A DNA stretch of 64,000 bases. Source: Sporosarcina sp. ACRSL (GTDB taxonomy: Bacteria > Bacillota > Bacilli > Bacillales_A > Planococcaceae). A model generated the notes under the pieces. It did no database searches and was not told the origin of the DNA. It saw nothing but the letters and a program-made list of their open reading frames with translations. Numbering within the stretch: position 1 is the stretch's first letter; every line of letters begins with the position of its first letter. Location of the stretch: NCBI RefSeq assembly GCF_022346605.1, contig NZ_JAKRNT010000005.1:1-64000 (forward strand), in the 5' to 3' direction. A program made the translations under genes and the position numbers. Positions 41,885 through 49,936 of the stretch are shown one piece after another.

Positions 41885-43000
41885 ATGGCAGAGTTGGTAT
41901 TGGAACATATTTATAAGCAATTCGATAAGAATGTAACCGCTGTGTCTGATTTTCATCTCCATATAAAAGACGAAGAATTCATTGTGTTTGTCGGCCCTTC
42001 AGGTTGCGGCAAGTCGACGACGCTTCGGATGATTGCAGGACTCGAGGAAATTACGTCAGGAAACATCTATATTAATGGAAAACGGGTCAATGATGTGGCA
42101 CCGAAGGATCGGGATATAGCTATGGTTTTTCAAAACTATGCGCTATATCCACATATGACGGTGTATGGCAATATGGCATTCGGTTTAAAAAACAGAAAAT
42201 TTCCGAAAGCAGAAATCCATGAGCGGGTTATCAAAGCAGCAAAAATCCTCGGACTAGAGGAATTATTGGACCGGAAACCGAAAGCACTATCCGGAGGGCA
42301 ACGGCAGCGTGTCGCATTAGGAAGAGCGATTGTACGGGATGCCCAAGTATTCCTCATGGATGAGCCGCTATCCAACTTGGATGCGAAACTGCGTGTCCAA
42401 ATGCGGGCGGAAATCGCGATGCTCCATCAACGGCTGAAAACGACAACAATCTATGTGACACATGACCAGACGGAAGCGATGACGATGGCGACACGACTCG
42501 TCGTCATGAAAGACGGGTTCATCCAACAGATCGGTTCGCCGAAAGAAGTGTATGAGCACCCGGAAAATATCTTCGTCGGTGGATTCATCGGCTCGCCTGC
42601 AATGAACTTTTTTGAAGGAACTGTGGGAGAAGGAACGTTTACGATCGGTGAAACTATATTATCCATTCCAGATAGCCAGATGGAAATGCTGCGCAGTCTC
42701 GGTTATATCGGGAAAGAAGCGGTGATCGGAATTCGGCCCGAACATATCGAGGAAGCTGTTAGTGGTAATGGAAGTGGAACGAAATCGAGCGTTACGGTCC
42801 TCGTGGAAGTATCCGAGCTAACTGGTGCAGAAACGATGGTGTATTCGAGTCTAGAAGGCCAGAAGTTTGTTGCCCGTCTAAGCGCCGAAACGTTAATCCG
42901 CCATGGTGAACGTGTAGAGCTTGCTTTTTCCATGGAAAAAGCTCATTTCTTCGATAAAGAAACAGAGATGCGCATCAGACACGTCCAGGAAGCAGTGTAA
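41885..43000 (+). CDS. Sugar ABC transporter ATP-binding protein, MsmX/UgpC family
   Basis: A 371-residue ATPase that drives the CUT1 permeases. Walker A is [14 protein letters not shown] (residues about 36-49), the Q-loop is [16 protein letters not shown], the signature is [15 protein letters not shown], Walker B is [16 protein letters not shown], and the switch His is in [12 protein letters not shown]. The C-terminal TOBE/OB domain (about 235-371) has IGIRPEHIEEA. It closely resembles the partial ATPase beginning at 63350, so the window has two dedicated ATPases. In B. subtilis one MsmX serves several importers. Confidence 0.93.
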   Translation: MAELVLEHIYKQFDKNVTAVSDFHLHIKDEEFIVFVGPSGCGKSTTLRMIAGLEEITSGNIYINGKRVNDVAPKDRDIAMVFQNYALYPHMTVYGNMAFGLKNRKFPKAEIHERVIKAAKILGLEELLDRKPKALSGGQRQRVALGRAIVRDAQVFLMDEPLSNLDAKLRVQMRAEIAMLHQRLKTTTIYVTHDQTEAMTMATRLVVMKDGFIQQIGSPKEVYEHPENIFVGGFIGSPAMNFFEGTVGEGTFTIGETILSIPDSQMEMLRSLGYIGKEAVIGIRPEHIEEAVSGNGSGTKSSVTVLVEVSELTGAETMVYSSLEGQKFVARLSAETLIRHGERVELAFSMEKAHFFDKETEMRIRHVQEAV

Positions 43001-43032
43001 GTTAGTGAAACGAGTTGAATAGATTTACGTTT

Positions 43033-43073
43033 AAAGGGCTGCACATATTAATGGAGGTAGCCCTTTATTGTTG
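43033..43073 (+). terminator. Terminator of the first sugar ABC operon
   Basis: AAAGGGCT / AGCCCTTT stem followed by ATTGTTGTTG. The T-run is interrupted, but the position is right after the ATPase gene. Confidence 0.65.
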
Positions 43074-43182
43074 TTGTCATAAAGTAGCATTAACTAAAAA
43101 AGAAGGAAATCGTTTATGAATCACGAAGATAAAAAAAGTATACGACATTATTCCAATAAAAAAGGAGAACTGGAGGTTCCGA

Positions 43183-43581
43183 ATGGATAATCAAATGAGT
43201 CTACTAATAGATTTACATGAAAGCCTAGAAGAGTTTTCAAAAATAGGTGACAGCTTGCGTGCTCCAGACAAAGCAAGGGTGTGGGAAGAGTTTACATTAA
43301 CTGAAGAGGAATTAAGTGCCTTACAATCAACTGAATTTAGCGGTAAAAGTATTAGTGCAATTGAAAAGATCGTTAGAGATAGGATGCTTTTGTCATTCCA
43401 TCATTTTTTGGCTGTCCTAGATGGCGTAGGTGACCCAAGATTTAGAAAAGACGATAGCGTTTGGTTAGGTCTACGGTTAGAAAACAAAAGTATAAGTGAT
43501 GAAGCAGGGGATGAGGAGTTCCTTCATGATATGTTATTTGAAGCTTATTGGAAGTGGTTAGAAATAAAAAACAATAAATGA
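43183..43581 (+). CDS. Hypothetical acidic protein (132 residues)
   Basis: Product not recognised. It is a soluble, acidic, helical protein (MSLLIDLHESLEEFSKIGDS, ARVWEEFTLTEEELSALQST, MLLSFHHFLAVLDGVGDPRF, EFLHDMLFEAYWKWLEIKNN). Layout and size resemble the small immunity-type or tail-fibre-free orphan proteins common in accessory regions, but there is no toxin partner. The ATG follows CTGGAGG at 7 bases. It is the first of five genes with visibly lower GC than the operons on either side. Confidence 0.55.
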   Translation: MDNQMSLLIDLHESLEEFSKIGDSLRAPDKARVWEEFTLTEEELSALQSTEFSGKSISAIEKIVRDRMLLSFHHFLAVLDGVGDPRFRKDDSVWLGLRLENKSISDEAGDEEFLHDMLFEAYWKWLEIKNNK

Positions 43582-43626
43582 TATTAGGTTTATATTTTGC
43601 AAATTTATCGGAGAGGAGGAAATAAG

Positions 43627-44076
43627 ATGAAGAATATACTAAAGGAATTTGAAAAAACAATGGAGGCCATTGAGAAATTAAAAGGTGTGCAAGAATCTAA
43701 GTTAACTGAACCGATTCGTAAAGGAAAGTGGTCAATTAGAGAAATTATAGGACATTTATATTATTGGGATAAGTATAATCTCGAAAAAATGGTTCCATTA
43801 ATGGCTAATGGAGCAAACTTGCCGCAGTTTCCAGACCATGATCAACATAATAAAGAAGCAATATCATATATAAGAGACAACTCAGTGGAAACTATTATAG
43901 ATGCTTTCCTGGAAACTCGAGAGGAGCTTATTGATAGGATTTCAAAAGTAGAGGAAGATGTTCGATTTACAATAGGAAAAGGGAAACGACAGTTTTCAAG
44001 TGAAAGTTTCATAAAAATCTTCTTAAACCATGACCTCCACCATTTGCAACAAATAAATAATAAATTGGATAATTAG
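43627..44076 (+). CDS. DinB-family protein
   Basis: A 149-residue four-helix protein of the DinB/YfiT superfamily, many of which bind a divalent metal through three His and act as thiol-dependent transferases. Candidate metal ligands are His in REIIGHLYYWDKYNL (about residue 45) and the pair in NHDLHHLQQIN near the C terminus. The start is ATG 43627 after GAGAGGAGG at 8 bases; the frame is open further upstream but unsupported. The substrate is unknown. It is AT-rich like its neighbours. Confidence 0.8.
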   Translation: MKNILKEFEKTMEAIEKLKGVQESKLTEPIRKGKWSIREIIGHLYYWDKYNLEKMVPLMANGANLPQFPDHDQHNKEAISYIRDNSVETIIDAFLETREELIDRISKVEEDVRFTIGKGKRQFSSESFIKIFLNHDLHHLQQINNKLDN

Positions 44077-44180
44077 ACTGCGATTTGTTTCAATTCTTAT
44101 TGTGCTAATGGGTGCTTTACTTAAAGAAGTAGAAAAGTCGTTTTTCTTATTTATACATAAGGTGAAGGAGAGGGTTATCA

Positions 44181-44468
44181 ATGCATATAGAGTTAGATGC
44201 AAATGCGAAAAGTTGGCTTCAGTCAAAAGGTGAGCAGGTTTCAATAAAAACAATTCAAGTTAATGCTTGCTGTGCTCCTCCTATTCAGGATCTAATGACC
44301 CGTCTAGGAAAGCAGAAAGATTTGCATAACTATGTTGAAATCAAAGTAGACAACTTATCAATTTATGTTGAGAAACATCTTTCATTAAACGAAAAAATTA
44401 CGTTAAAACTTACGGGATTTGGTATTTTTAAAACGATTACAGCCAAGACGATGACGGCTAAGTTTTAA
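44181..44468 (+). CDS. CC/Se motif family protein
   Basis: A 95-residue protein with an adjacent cysteine pair in QVNACCAPPIQDLM (about residues 27-40). I associate this pattern with the CC/Se-motif family, in which some relatives carry selenocysteine in place of one Cys. Here both codons are TGC and TGT, so it is the all-cysteine form. The rest is beta-rich (NYVEIKVDNLSIYVEKHL, KITLKLTGFGIFKTITAKT). A redox or metal role is likely but unproven. The ATG has AAGGAGAGGG at about 8 bases. It may be co-transcribed with the GNAT gene downstream. Confidence 0.68.
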   Translation: MHIELDANAKSWLQSKGEQVSIKTIQVNACCAPPIQDLMTRLGKQKDLHNYVEIKVDNLSIYVEKHLSLNEKITLKLTGFGIFKTITAKTMTAKF

Positions 44469-44529
44469 TTAGGGTAAAGTATAGACTCGGGACATGAAAA
44501 ACTGTTTTGAAGGATAGGAAGGATACTAC

Positions 44530-45039
44530 ATGAATGTAACATTATCAATTATTCCATATGAAGATAAAATTGTACTCTCTAATTTAATTCAGTTATATCG
44601 TTATGACAGTAGTGAATTTGATGGGCATGTTCTGGGTCAACACGGAACATATTCTTATAAGTACCTCGACCATCAATGGACGGAAGACTACCGTCGTCCA
44701 TTGATCGTTAAAGTGGATGGAGAAATTGCGGGGTTTGTATTAATCATTCTGGATGCACCAGGAGATTTCACTAAACTAAGTACAGCAGATAAAACAAACG
44801 TAATAAGTGACTTTTTCATAATGCGAAAGTTTAGACGTAAAGGTATTGGAAAGACAGTTGCTTTTTCTGTGTTTGATCAGTTTAAAGGTGTTTGGGAAGT
44901 AAGACAAACTTATGAAAATAAACCTGCCTATGCTTTTTGGAAAAAGGTGATTTCTGAGTATGCAGATGGTTCTTCCTATCAGGAAGAAATGTTGGAAAAT
45001 GAACTTTGGAATGGTCCAGTTATAGTATTCAAATCATAG
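44530..45039 (+). CDS. GNAT-family N-acetyltransferase
   Basis: A 169-residue acetyl-CoA-dependent transferase. The acetyl-CoA loop is FIMRKFRRKGIGKTVAFSVF (residues about 97-116), preceded by a strand (GFVLIILDAPG) and followed by WEVRQTYENKPAYAFWKKVI. This is the closing part of single-domain GNATs of the Bacillus YjdJ or acetyltransf_1 type. The acceptor is unknown. The ATG follows GGATAGGAAGGA. It is in the AT-rich accessory group. Confidence 0.82.
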   Translation: MNVTLSIIPYEDKIVLSNLIQLYRYDSSEFDGHVLGQHGTYSYKYLDHQWTEDYRRPLIVKVDGEIAGFVLIILDAPGDFTKLSTADKTNVISDFFIMRKFRRKGIGKTVAFSVFDQFKGVWEVRQTYENKPAYAFWKKVISEYADGSSYQEEMLENELWNGPVIVFKS

Positions 45040-45082
45040 GTAGAGGTTGTTCATTTACTAAAGTTGCAACAAAGTGGGAGAA

Positions 45083-45973
45083 ATGAATATTAGGGGAATG
45101 GTTTTTGTGGATAAAGAAATACTTAAATTATATAAACAGGATGAATCAATTCATACTTTATATGTGTCAAAATCAAATAGAGAGGTAGTTAGATTTCAGA
45201 ATAAGAAAAATCCTCACTTAATAAATATTCGTTCAATGACAAAAAGCATCGTTTCACTTTTAATTGGGATTGCATTACAAAAAGAATTTATCAAGTCACT
45301 CGAAACTCCAATTCATTACTACCTACCTAATGCTCTTGATCATATATCTATAAGAGATTTGTTGACAATGAGCTCGGGTTTTGATATTGATGACAAAAAT
45401 CTATATAAACTAGTTCTACATAGTGACGACTGGGTAAGGGACATCTTAAACCTTCCATTAGAAAGAAAAGGTACATTTAGATATAAAGGTGTTGACTATC
45501 ACCTCCTATCAGCAATTATTAGCAAGTCAACAGGGTTACCGTTGTCCGATTTTGCTCAGACAAATCTCTTTTCACCACTCGAAATATCAGATGTTAAATG
45601 GGAAAGTGACCCTCAAGGTATAACTGTTGGGAGTTCAGGTTTAAAGATTTCGTTTGAAAGTTTAATAAAAATATCTCAAATGCTAGTTGATAATGGTTTC
45701 AAAAATACCGAGGAAATAGTTCCGAGTAATTGGATAACGGCATCTACTACAAGTGGCGTTCCAACAAATTTAAGTTATGGTGATTATGGATTTGGATGGT
45801 GGATCAAATCGTATAAAGATAATGAAATTTATCGTGCTCTAGGGTCCGGTGGTCAACAAATGCTTATCTATCCTAAGGAAAGAATTTCAATTATTGTAAC
45901 TGCTGATTCAAAAACATTTAACCACGTAGAGAGTGAAAATTTGTCAAATAAAATTCTCGACATAATTACGTAA
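45083..45973 (+). CDS. Serine hydrolase, class C beta-lactamase-like fold
   Basis: A cytosolic (no signal peptide) penicillin-binding-protein-like hydrolase of about 297 residues. The nucleophile motif SMTKSIVSLLIGIAL gives Ser-x-x-Lys. Also seen are RYKGVDYHLLSAII, with Tyr in the YxN-like position, and GSGGQQMLIYP near the third motif. Relatives include esterases and D-aminopeptidases; the natural substrate is unknown. The start is uncertain. ATG 45083 lies only two bases from the GGGAG purines. GTG 45107 is nine bases from AGGGGA and would shorten it by 8 residues. It is not closely similar in layout to the serine hydrolase of the salvage locus at 49933. Confidence 0.75.
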   Translation: MNIRGMVFVDKEILKLYKQDESIHTLYVSKSNREVVRFQNKKNPHLINIRSMTKSIVSLLIGIALQKEFIKSLETPIHYYLPNALDHISIRDLLTMSSGFDIDDKNLYKLVLHSDDWVRDILNLPLERKGTFRYKGVDYHLLSAIISKSTGLPLSDFAQTNLFSPLEISDVKWESDPQGITVGSSGLKISFESLIKISQMLVDNGFKNTEEIVPSNWITASTTSGVPTNLSYGDYGFGWWIKSYKDNEIYRALGSGGQQMLIYPKERISIIVTADSKTFNHVESENLSNKILDIIT

Positions 45974-46040
45974 TGGTTGAAAAATCCTTCTTCGTCAAAT
46001 TACGATCAGATTCAAAGGGTTTTATTTGCCTTTACTATTA

Positions 46041-46165
46041 TTGAAAGCGCTCCGCATCTTATGTGGGGCGCCTTTATTTGGCAAAGGGCTCCTTTATTTC
46101 ATCAAGGGCTCAATTAATCTCGCGAGGACTCAATTCTCTCCGTTTCGACCCCATCTAATCATACT
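46041..46165 (+). repeat. Degenerate direct-repeat array, period 20 bp (array F)
   Basis: Six degenerate units carry the core AAGGGCTC or similar. The five-base core (AGCGC, GGGCG, GGGCT, GGGCT, AGGACT-type, CGACC) falls at 46046, 46066, 46086, 46106, 46126 and 46146, exactly 20 bp apart. It occupies the gap between the serine hydrolase and the SpoIID-domain gene; the rest of this 309-bp gap is AT-rich and without genes. Confidence 0.65.
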
Positions 46166-46282
46166 CTTTGAAAATAAATATCAAAAATAGTTCAATAATT
46201 TAAAAGGGAATTTCATAGCTTCGTCGAATTTCTACTAGAAGCAACACAAAATTACAAAAATAGTAGAGAGGGTGGGCGATGG

Positions 46283-47857
46283 ATGAAGGTTCTGAAGTAT
46301 ATAGCCGTGGGTCTGTTGGTGTGCACGATGTTTCTTCAAGGGGCAATCGGAAACTATGCGTCTGCGCAAACCGGAGACGATCCGACGATCCGGATCGGAG
46401 TCGTGCCGAGTGTCGGATCATTGACAGTCGGCGGGCAAGGAACATTTGACGTAATCGACAAGTTTACAAGAGAAGTTATATTCACTGGAGAAAATGAAGA
46501 AGTATTCGTGGAACTAGGCTCCGCTGCTACTTCTCAAACAAATTACAGGCTGCAAGCTGCTTTTACGACGAGTCAGTCCTATATCGACGATTGGCTTCGA
46601 CGTGCGCACGCCGAAGGGTACCCAACATACCTGGAACCTTATAACAACGGCTACCGTTTGCTCATCGGTGAATTTCCTGCGGATGCTTCCTTCGCAGTTA
46701 GGACTGCATTCAAAGATGAAGTCGTCGCAAAAGGATTAGCCGCAAGTGACGCGTACTGGAGACTCATTACGATTGCAGAAGGTGAAACGCAACTGAAAGT
46801 GACGAAAGACGGAGAAGTGAAGGAAACTTCAAATCCAGTCCAAGTTGTAGCACCGTCCGGGTTCGTCACGATCAATGGGCAGACGTACCGTGGTCTCGCT
46901 GAGGTCGGATTCAACAGCACTGGTACTCTGGCGGGCATCAATGAATTGAGCATCGAGCAATATTTATATGGCGTTGTCCCGCGCGAGCTTCCACCGGTTC
47001 CATATGGGGAAGTCGAAGCACAAAAAGCGCAGGCGATCGCTGCAAGAACATATGCATTATCCAATATGGGCAAGCGAAGCGCGGACGGCTATGATCTATT
47101 ACCGACGACTTCCGATCAAGTATATGGCGGCTATAGTGCGGAACATCCGATTTCCAACGAAGCTGTTGACGGAACAAGGGGCATTGTTGCCACGTATGAA
47201 GGCAAGCTCATTACAGCTGTCTTCCATTCGACGAGCGGCGGATTCACAGCGAATAATGAAGATGTTTGGAATTCGGAAGCGACTCCTTATTTGAGAGCAA
47301 AGCATGTCGGACAGAAAGGGAATGATCTGAAATACGTCCCTGCATTGGATATTTACAAGAATAGCGACGAGGGCGAGTCATTGCGTGAAGTGAAGAGGGG
47401 CGATTTCGAGGCGGACTGGTCCAGATATTATCGTTGGCATTTCGAATGGACGGCAGAGGAGATCAGTGAAGTCATTGGAACCTACTTCAACACGGACGTC
47501 GGACAAGTGCTCGAAATCAATGTTACGGAACGCTCCAGTTCAGGCCGTGCAGCTGTCATTGAATTCGTGACCGAAAACGGTACGTTCTATGAATACAAGG
47601 ATCGTATCCGCTGGGCACTTCAATATATCAATGCGAACGGCACTCCGGCGGTATTATTAAGTACATTGTTCATCATCGAGCCGATCAAGGATGAGGAAAC
47701 GGATGAGACGATCGGATACAAAGTGGACGGCGGCGGATGGGGACATGGTGTTGGAATGTCCCAAGTCGGTGCGGTCGGAATGGCTGAAAAAGGATATACG
47801 TATGATGTTATATTGAAGCATTTTTACACTGGAATCGATTTGGAAACTAGATATTAA
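46283..47857 (+). CDS. Secreted SpoIID/LytB-domain lytic enzyme
   Basis: A 524-residue exported protein. The signal peptide (MKVLKYIAVGLLVCTMFLQG, cleavage near ASA-QT) is followed by an N-terminal region with a SPOR-like segment (residues about 95-140; WLRRAHAEGYPTYLEPYNNG). The SpoIID domain (about 195-524) has LSIEQYLYGVVPRELPPVPY, EAQKAQAIAARTYAL, HSTSGGFTANNEDVW and GGGWGHGVGMSQVGAVGMAE. SpoIID of B. subtilis is a lytic transglycosylase acting on glycan stripped of peptides. This type would release 1,6-anhydro-MurNAc ends, which fits AnmK encoded downstream. It is the first gene of the salvage region but may be transcribed apart from it. Confidence 0.88.
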   Translation: MKVLKYIAVGLLVCTMFLQGAIGNYASAQTGDDPTIRIGVVPSVGSLTVGGQGTFDVIDKFTREVIFTGENEEVFVELGSAATSQTNYRLQAAFTTSQSYIDDWLRRAHAEGYPTYLEPYNNGYRLLIGEFPADASFAVRTAFKDEVVAKGLAASDAYWRLITIAEGETQLKVTKDGEVKETSNPVQVVAPSGFVTINGQTYRGLAEVGFNSTGTLAGINELSIEQYLYGVVPRELPPVPYGEVEAQKAQAIAARTYALSNMGKRSADGYDLLPTTSDQVYGGYSAEHPISNEAVDGTRGIVATYEGKLITAVFHSTSGGFTANNEDVWNSEATPYLRAKHVGQKGNDLKYVPALDIYKNSDEGESLREVKRGDFEADWSRYYRWHFEWTAEEISEVIGTYFNTDVGQVLEINVTERSSSGRAAVIEFVTENGTFYEYKDRIRWALQYINANGTPAVLLSTLFIIEPIKDEETDETIGYKVDGGGWGHGVGMSQVGAVGMAEKGYTYDVILKHFYTGIDLETRY

Positions 47858-47975
47858 CTTAATTCAGCCCCCGCTGAATTAAGTTAAGCCTCCGGCGGAT
47901 GTCACAGATTTTTAGTGGAGTCTTTCGAGCGTGCTCGAAAAAATCTGGACGCAATTACGCCGAGGCGTAATTGAT
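47855..47975. repeat. Dispersed palindromic element, full-length copy (copy 4)
   Basis: A perfect 14-bp stem, TAACTTAATTCAGC / GCTGAATTAAGTTA (47855-47886), overlaps the stop codon of the SpoIID gene. Then come AGCCTCCGGCGGATGTCA, a hairpin with outer CAGATTTTT / AAAAATCTG and inner TTCGAGC / GCTCGAA, and the terminal perfect palindrome CAATTACGCC / GGCGTAATTG (47952-47973). The MurK-like ribosome-binding site follows 3 bases later. It is the same architecture as 26593-26806. Confidence 0.7.
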
Positions 47976-47996
47976 TAGAGGGGCGGTAGTCAGCAA

Positions 47997-48980
47997 ATGT
48001 ATGTTTTAGGGATAGATGGGGGAGGAACGCGAACGACGGGCGTTGTTGCAGATGAATTTGGAAACGTTTACATGCATGCGGTAACTGGTCGCAGCAATCC
48101 GAACACGTTGCAACAGATCGAATTCGAAGAAGTGCTTTGCGGATTGGTAAGAGAGTTGAAAAGGCAGAACGAAGCCATTTTTAATGAAGTATCTGTCTGT
48201 TTTGCTGGCATCGCGGGCGTTGGGGAAAGTGGACGGGACGTGGAAGTGGCGGCTTTGTTAACGAAGGAGCTGCCAGCCGGAACGAAAGTGACCGTCCGAA
48301 ACGATGCGTTTAATGCTTTGTATTCCGGCACGCTCGGCGGACCTGGCATCGTTCAGATTGCAGGCACCGGCGCCGTCACATTAGGCATCAATGAAAAAGG
48401 GGAAGTCGCCCGTTCTGGTGGATGGGGTTATTTATTCGATGATGAAGGAAGCGGATTTTATTTAGGGAATGAGGCATTGAAAGCGGTGTTCCGTTCTTTT
48501 GATAATCGCGGACCAGCGACATCGCTGACGGATCGGGTTATGGACTATTTGTCTGTCCAAAAGGTACCGGATATTATCGGCAAAGTGTACGGCAAAGAAC
48601 ACCCGCGTTCAGTCGTCGCACCTCTTGCACGCCTCGTGATTGAGGAGGCACAGGCAGACGACGAAGTTTCAAAATGGATTGTGGAGAAAGCTTGCATTGA
48701 AATGATACATTCCATCAAAGCATGCCACGACCGTTTATTCGATGAAAAACACCCGGCAACAATCGTGCTGTCGGGCGGTGTCTTCACAGACGCAGAGCAG
48801 TTTCTCGGTCGTTTCCGCGAATTGGCCCTTCTTTCCATGCCGAACGCTGTTTTCCAATTGACACAAGTGCCGCCTATCGGAGGGGCGGTTCTTGCGGGAT
48901 TGGCTGAGCGGCAAATACATGCAGAAGCTGTATTTGTGAGCAGTTTGAATGAACAGCTTCAAGAAAGGGTCACGCCATGA
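47997..48980 (+). CDS. murK: BadF/BcrAD-type amino-sugar kinase (MurK/NagK-like)
   Basis: A 327-residue cytosolic ASKHA-fold kinase. Phosphate 1 motif is LGIDGGGTRTTGVVAD (residues about 4-19), then NDAFNALYSGTLGG, phosphate 2/adenosine IVQIAGTGAVTLGI, GGWGYLFDDEGSGFYLGNEAL, and a late adenosine motif IVLSGGVFTD. It resembles the BadF-type MurK of Clostridium, which phosphorylates free MurNAc and GlcNAc at O-6. In this gene context it should turn imported MurNAc into the MurQ substrate and GlcNAc into the NagA substrate. The symbol is by analogy. It overlaps the next gene by 4 bases, and the ATG follows GAGGGGCGG. Confidence 0.8.
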   Translation: MYVLGIDGGGTRTTGVVADEFGNVYMHAVTGRSNPNTLQQIEFEEVLCGLVRELKRQNEAIFNEVSVCFAGIAGVGESGRDVEVAALLTKELPAGTKVTVRNDAFNALYSGTLGGPGIVQIAGTGAVTLGINEKGEVARSGGWGYLFDDEGSGFYLGNEALKAVFRSFDNRGPATSLTDRVMDYLSVQKVPDIIGKVYGKEHPRSVVAPLARLVIEEAQADDEVSKWIVEKACIEMIHSIKACHDRLFDEKHPATIVLSGGVFTDAEQFLGRFRELALLSMPNAVFQLTQVPPIGGAVLAGLAERQIHAEAVFVSSLNEQLQERVTP

Positions 48981-49936
48981 AAGTTGTGCCTATATCCGAA
49001 ATCAACGTATCCGATATCGTGAAGCTGTGGAATGAAGAAATCGGCGAACGTTTTCCGATGAGCACCGCTTTATGGCATCAAAACACGACAGAAGAGCCGA
49101 ACGTTCTAAAGGAAGGATCGCTCGCCGTTATCGAAGAAGGGGAACTTCGCGGGTTAATCGTCGCAAAACGGTATGTGGAAAAACTGGATGCACGAATGCA
49201 GGCGACGATCGGATGGATTCAATGCATGCTTGTCCGAACATCATCGAGAAATGAAGGGATTGGGTCGGAGTTGTTGCGGCTTGCGGAACAGGCGCTCATT
49301 GCTGCCGGAGTCGAAGAAATCCGTTTGGGCCGCGATCCGTGGCATTACTTTCCGGGCATACCGCTCGAAGACGAAGATACAATTAACTGGTTTGAAAAAC
49401 ACGGCTACGTCAAAGGTGGGGTAGAAACGGATCTGATCAAAGATGTACGGGATGGCGAGCTCTATAAGCTAACGAACTCGAGTGAGCATTATCGTCTGTT
49501 GACGACAGAGGATATCCCTTCGTTGCTGTCGTTTTTGGAACGGGTCTTTCCGGGACGCTGGCATTATGAGGCCATTCATTATGAAATGATCGGTGGAACT
49601 GGAAGGGAATTCATTGGATTTTTCATGGAAGATGAACTGCAAGGGTTCTGCCGGATAAACGATTCACAATCACCGGTCATCGCGCAAAATGTGTATTGGT
49701 CCGCACTCGTCAAAGGGGAGATGGGCGGGATGGGGCCATTAGGAATTGACCGCGACATTCGGGGGAAGCATTTTGGACTCGATTTGGTGAAAGCTGCTGC
49801 GAATGAACTGATCAACAGGGGAGTGACGGACATCGTCATCGATTGGACGCAGCTCGTTTCGTTTTACGGCAAGCTCGGATTTCAACCATGGAAACAGTAT
49901 CAATCGATGGCGAAAACAATAGGGGTGGGTCAATGA
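48977..49936 (+). CDS. Double-GNAT acetyltransferase (salvage locus, copy 1)
   Basis: A 319-residue protein with two GNAT modules. The first (about residues 1-150) contains IQCMLVRTSSRNEGIGSELLRLAEQALI, with the acetyl-CoA loop RNEGIGS. The second (about 170-319) contains GPLGIDRDIRGKHFGLDLVK and FYGKLGFQPW. It is organised like the protein at 60301-61248, and both lie inside the salvage locus. A role in re-acetylating glucosamine or a muropeptide amine is possible but unproven. The start overlaps the kinase stop (ATGA) and the stop overlaps the serine-hydrolase start, so all three are coupled. Confidence 0.8.
   Translation: MKVVPISEINVSDIVKLWNEEIGERFPMSTALWHQNTTEEPNVLKEGSLAVIEEGELRGLIVAKRYVEKLDARMQATIGWIQCMLVRTSSRNEGIGSELLRLAEQALIAAGVEEIRLGRDPWHYFPGIPLEDEDTINWFEKHGYVKGGVETDLIKDVRDGELYKLTNSSEHYRLLTTEDIPSLLSFLERVFPGRWHYEAIHYEMIGGTGREFIGFFMEDELQGFCRINDSQSPVIAQNVYWSALVKGEMGGMGPLGIDRDIRGKHFGLDLVKAAANELINRGVTDIVIDWTQLVSFYGKLGFQPWKQYQSMAKTIGVGQ

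Noticed and set aside
46043..46056. cre-like TGAAAGCGCTCCGC upstream of the SpoIID-type gene
   Set aside because: Only 11 of 14 positions match and it is part of a repeat unit of array F.
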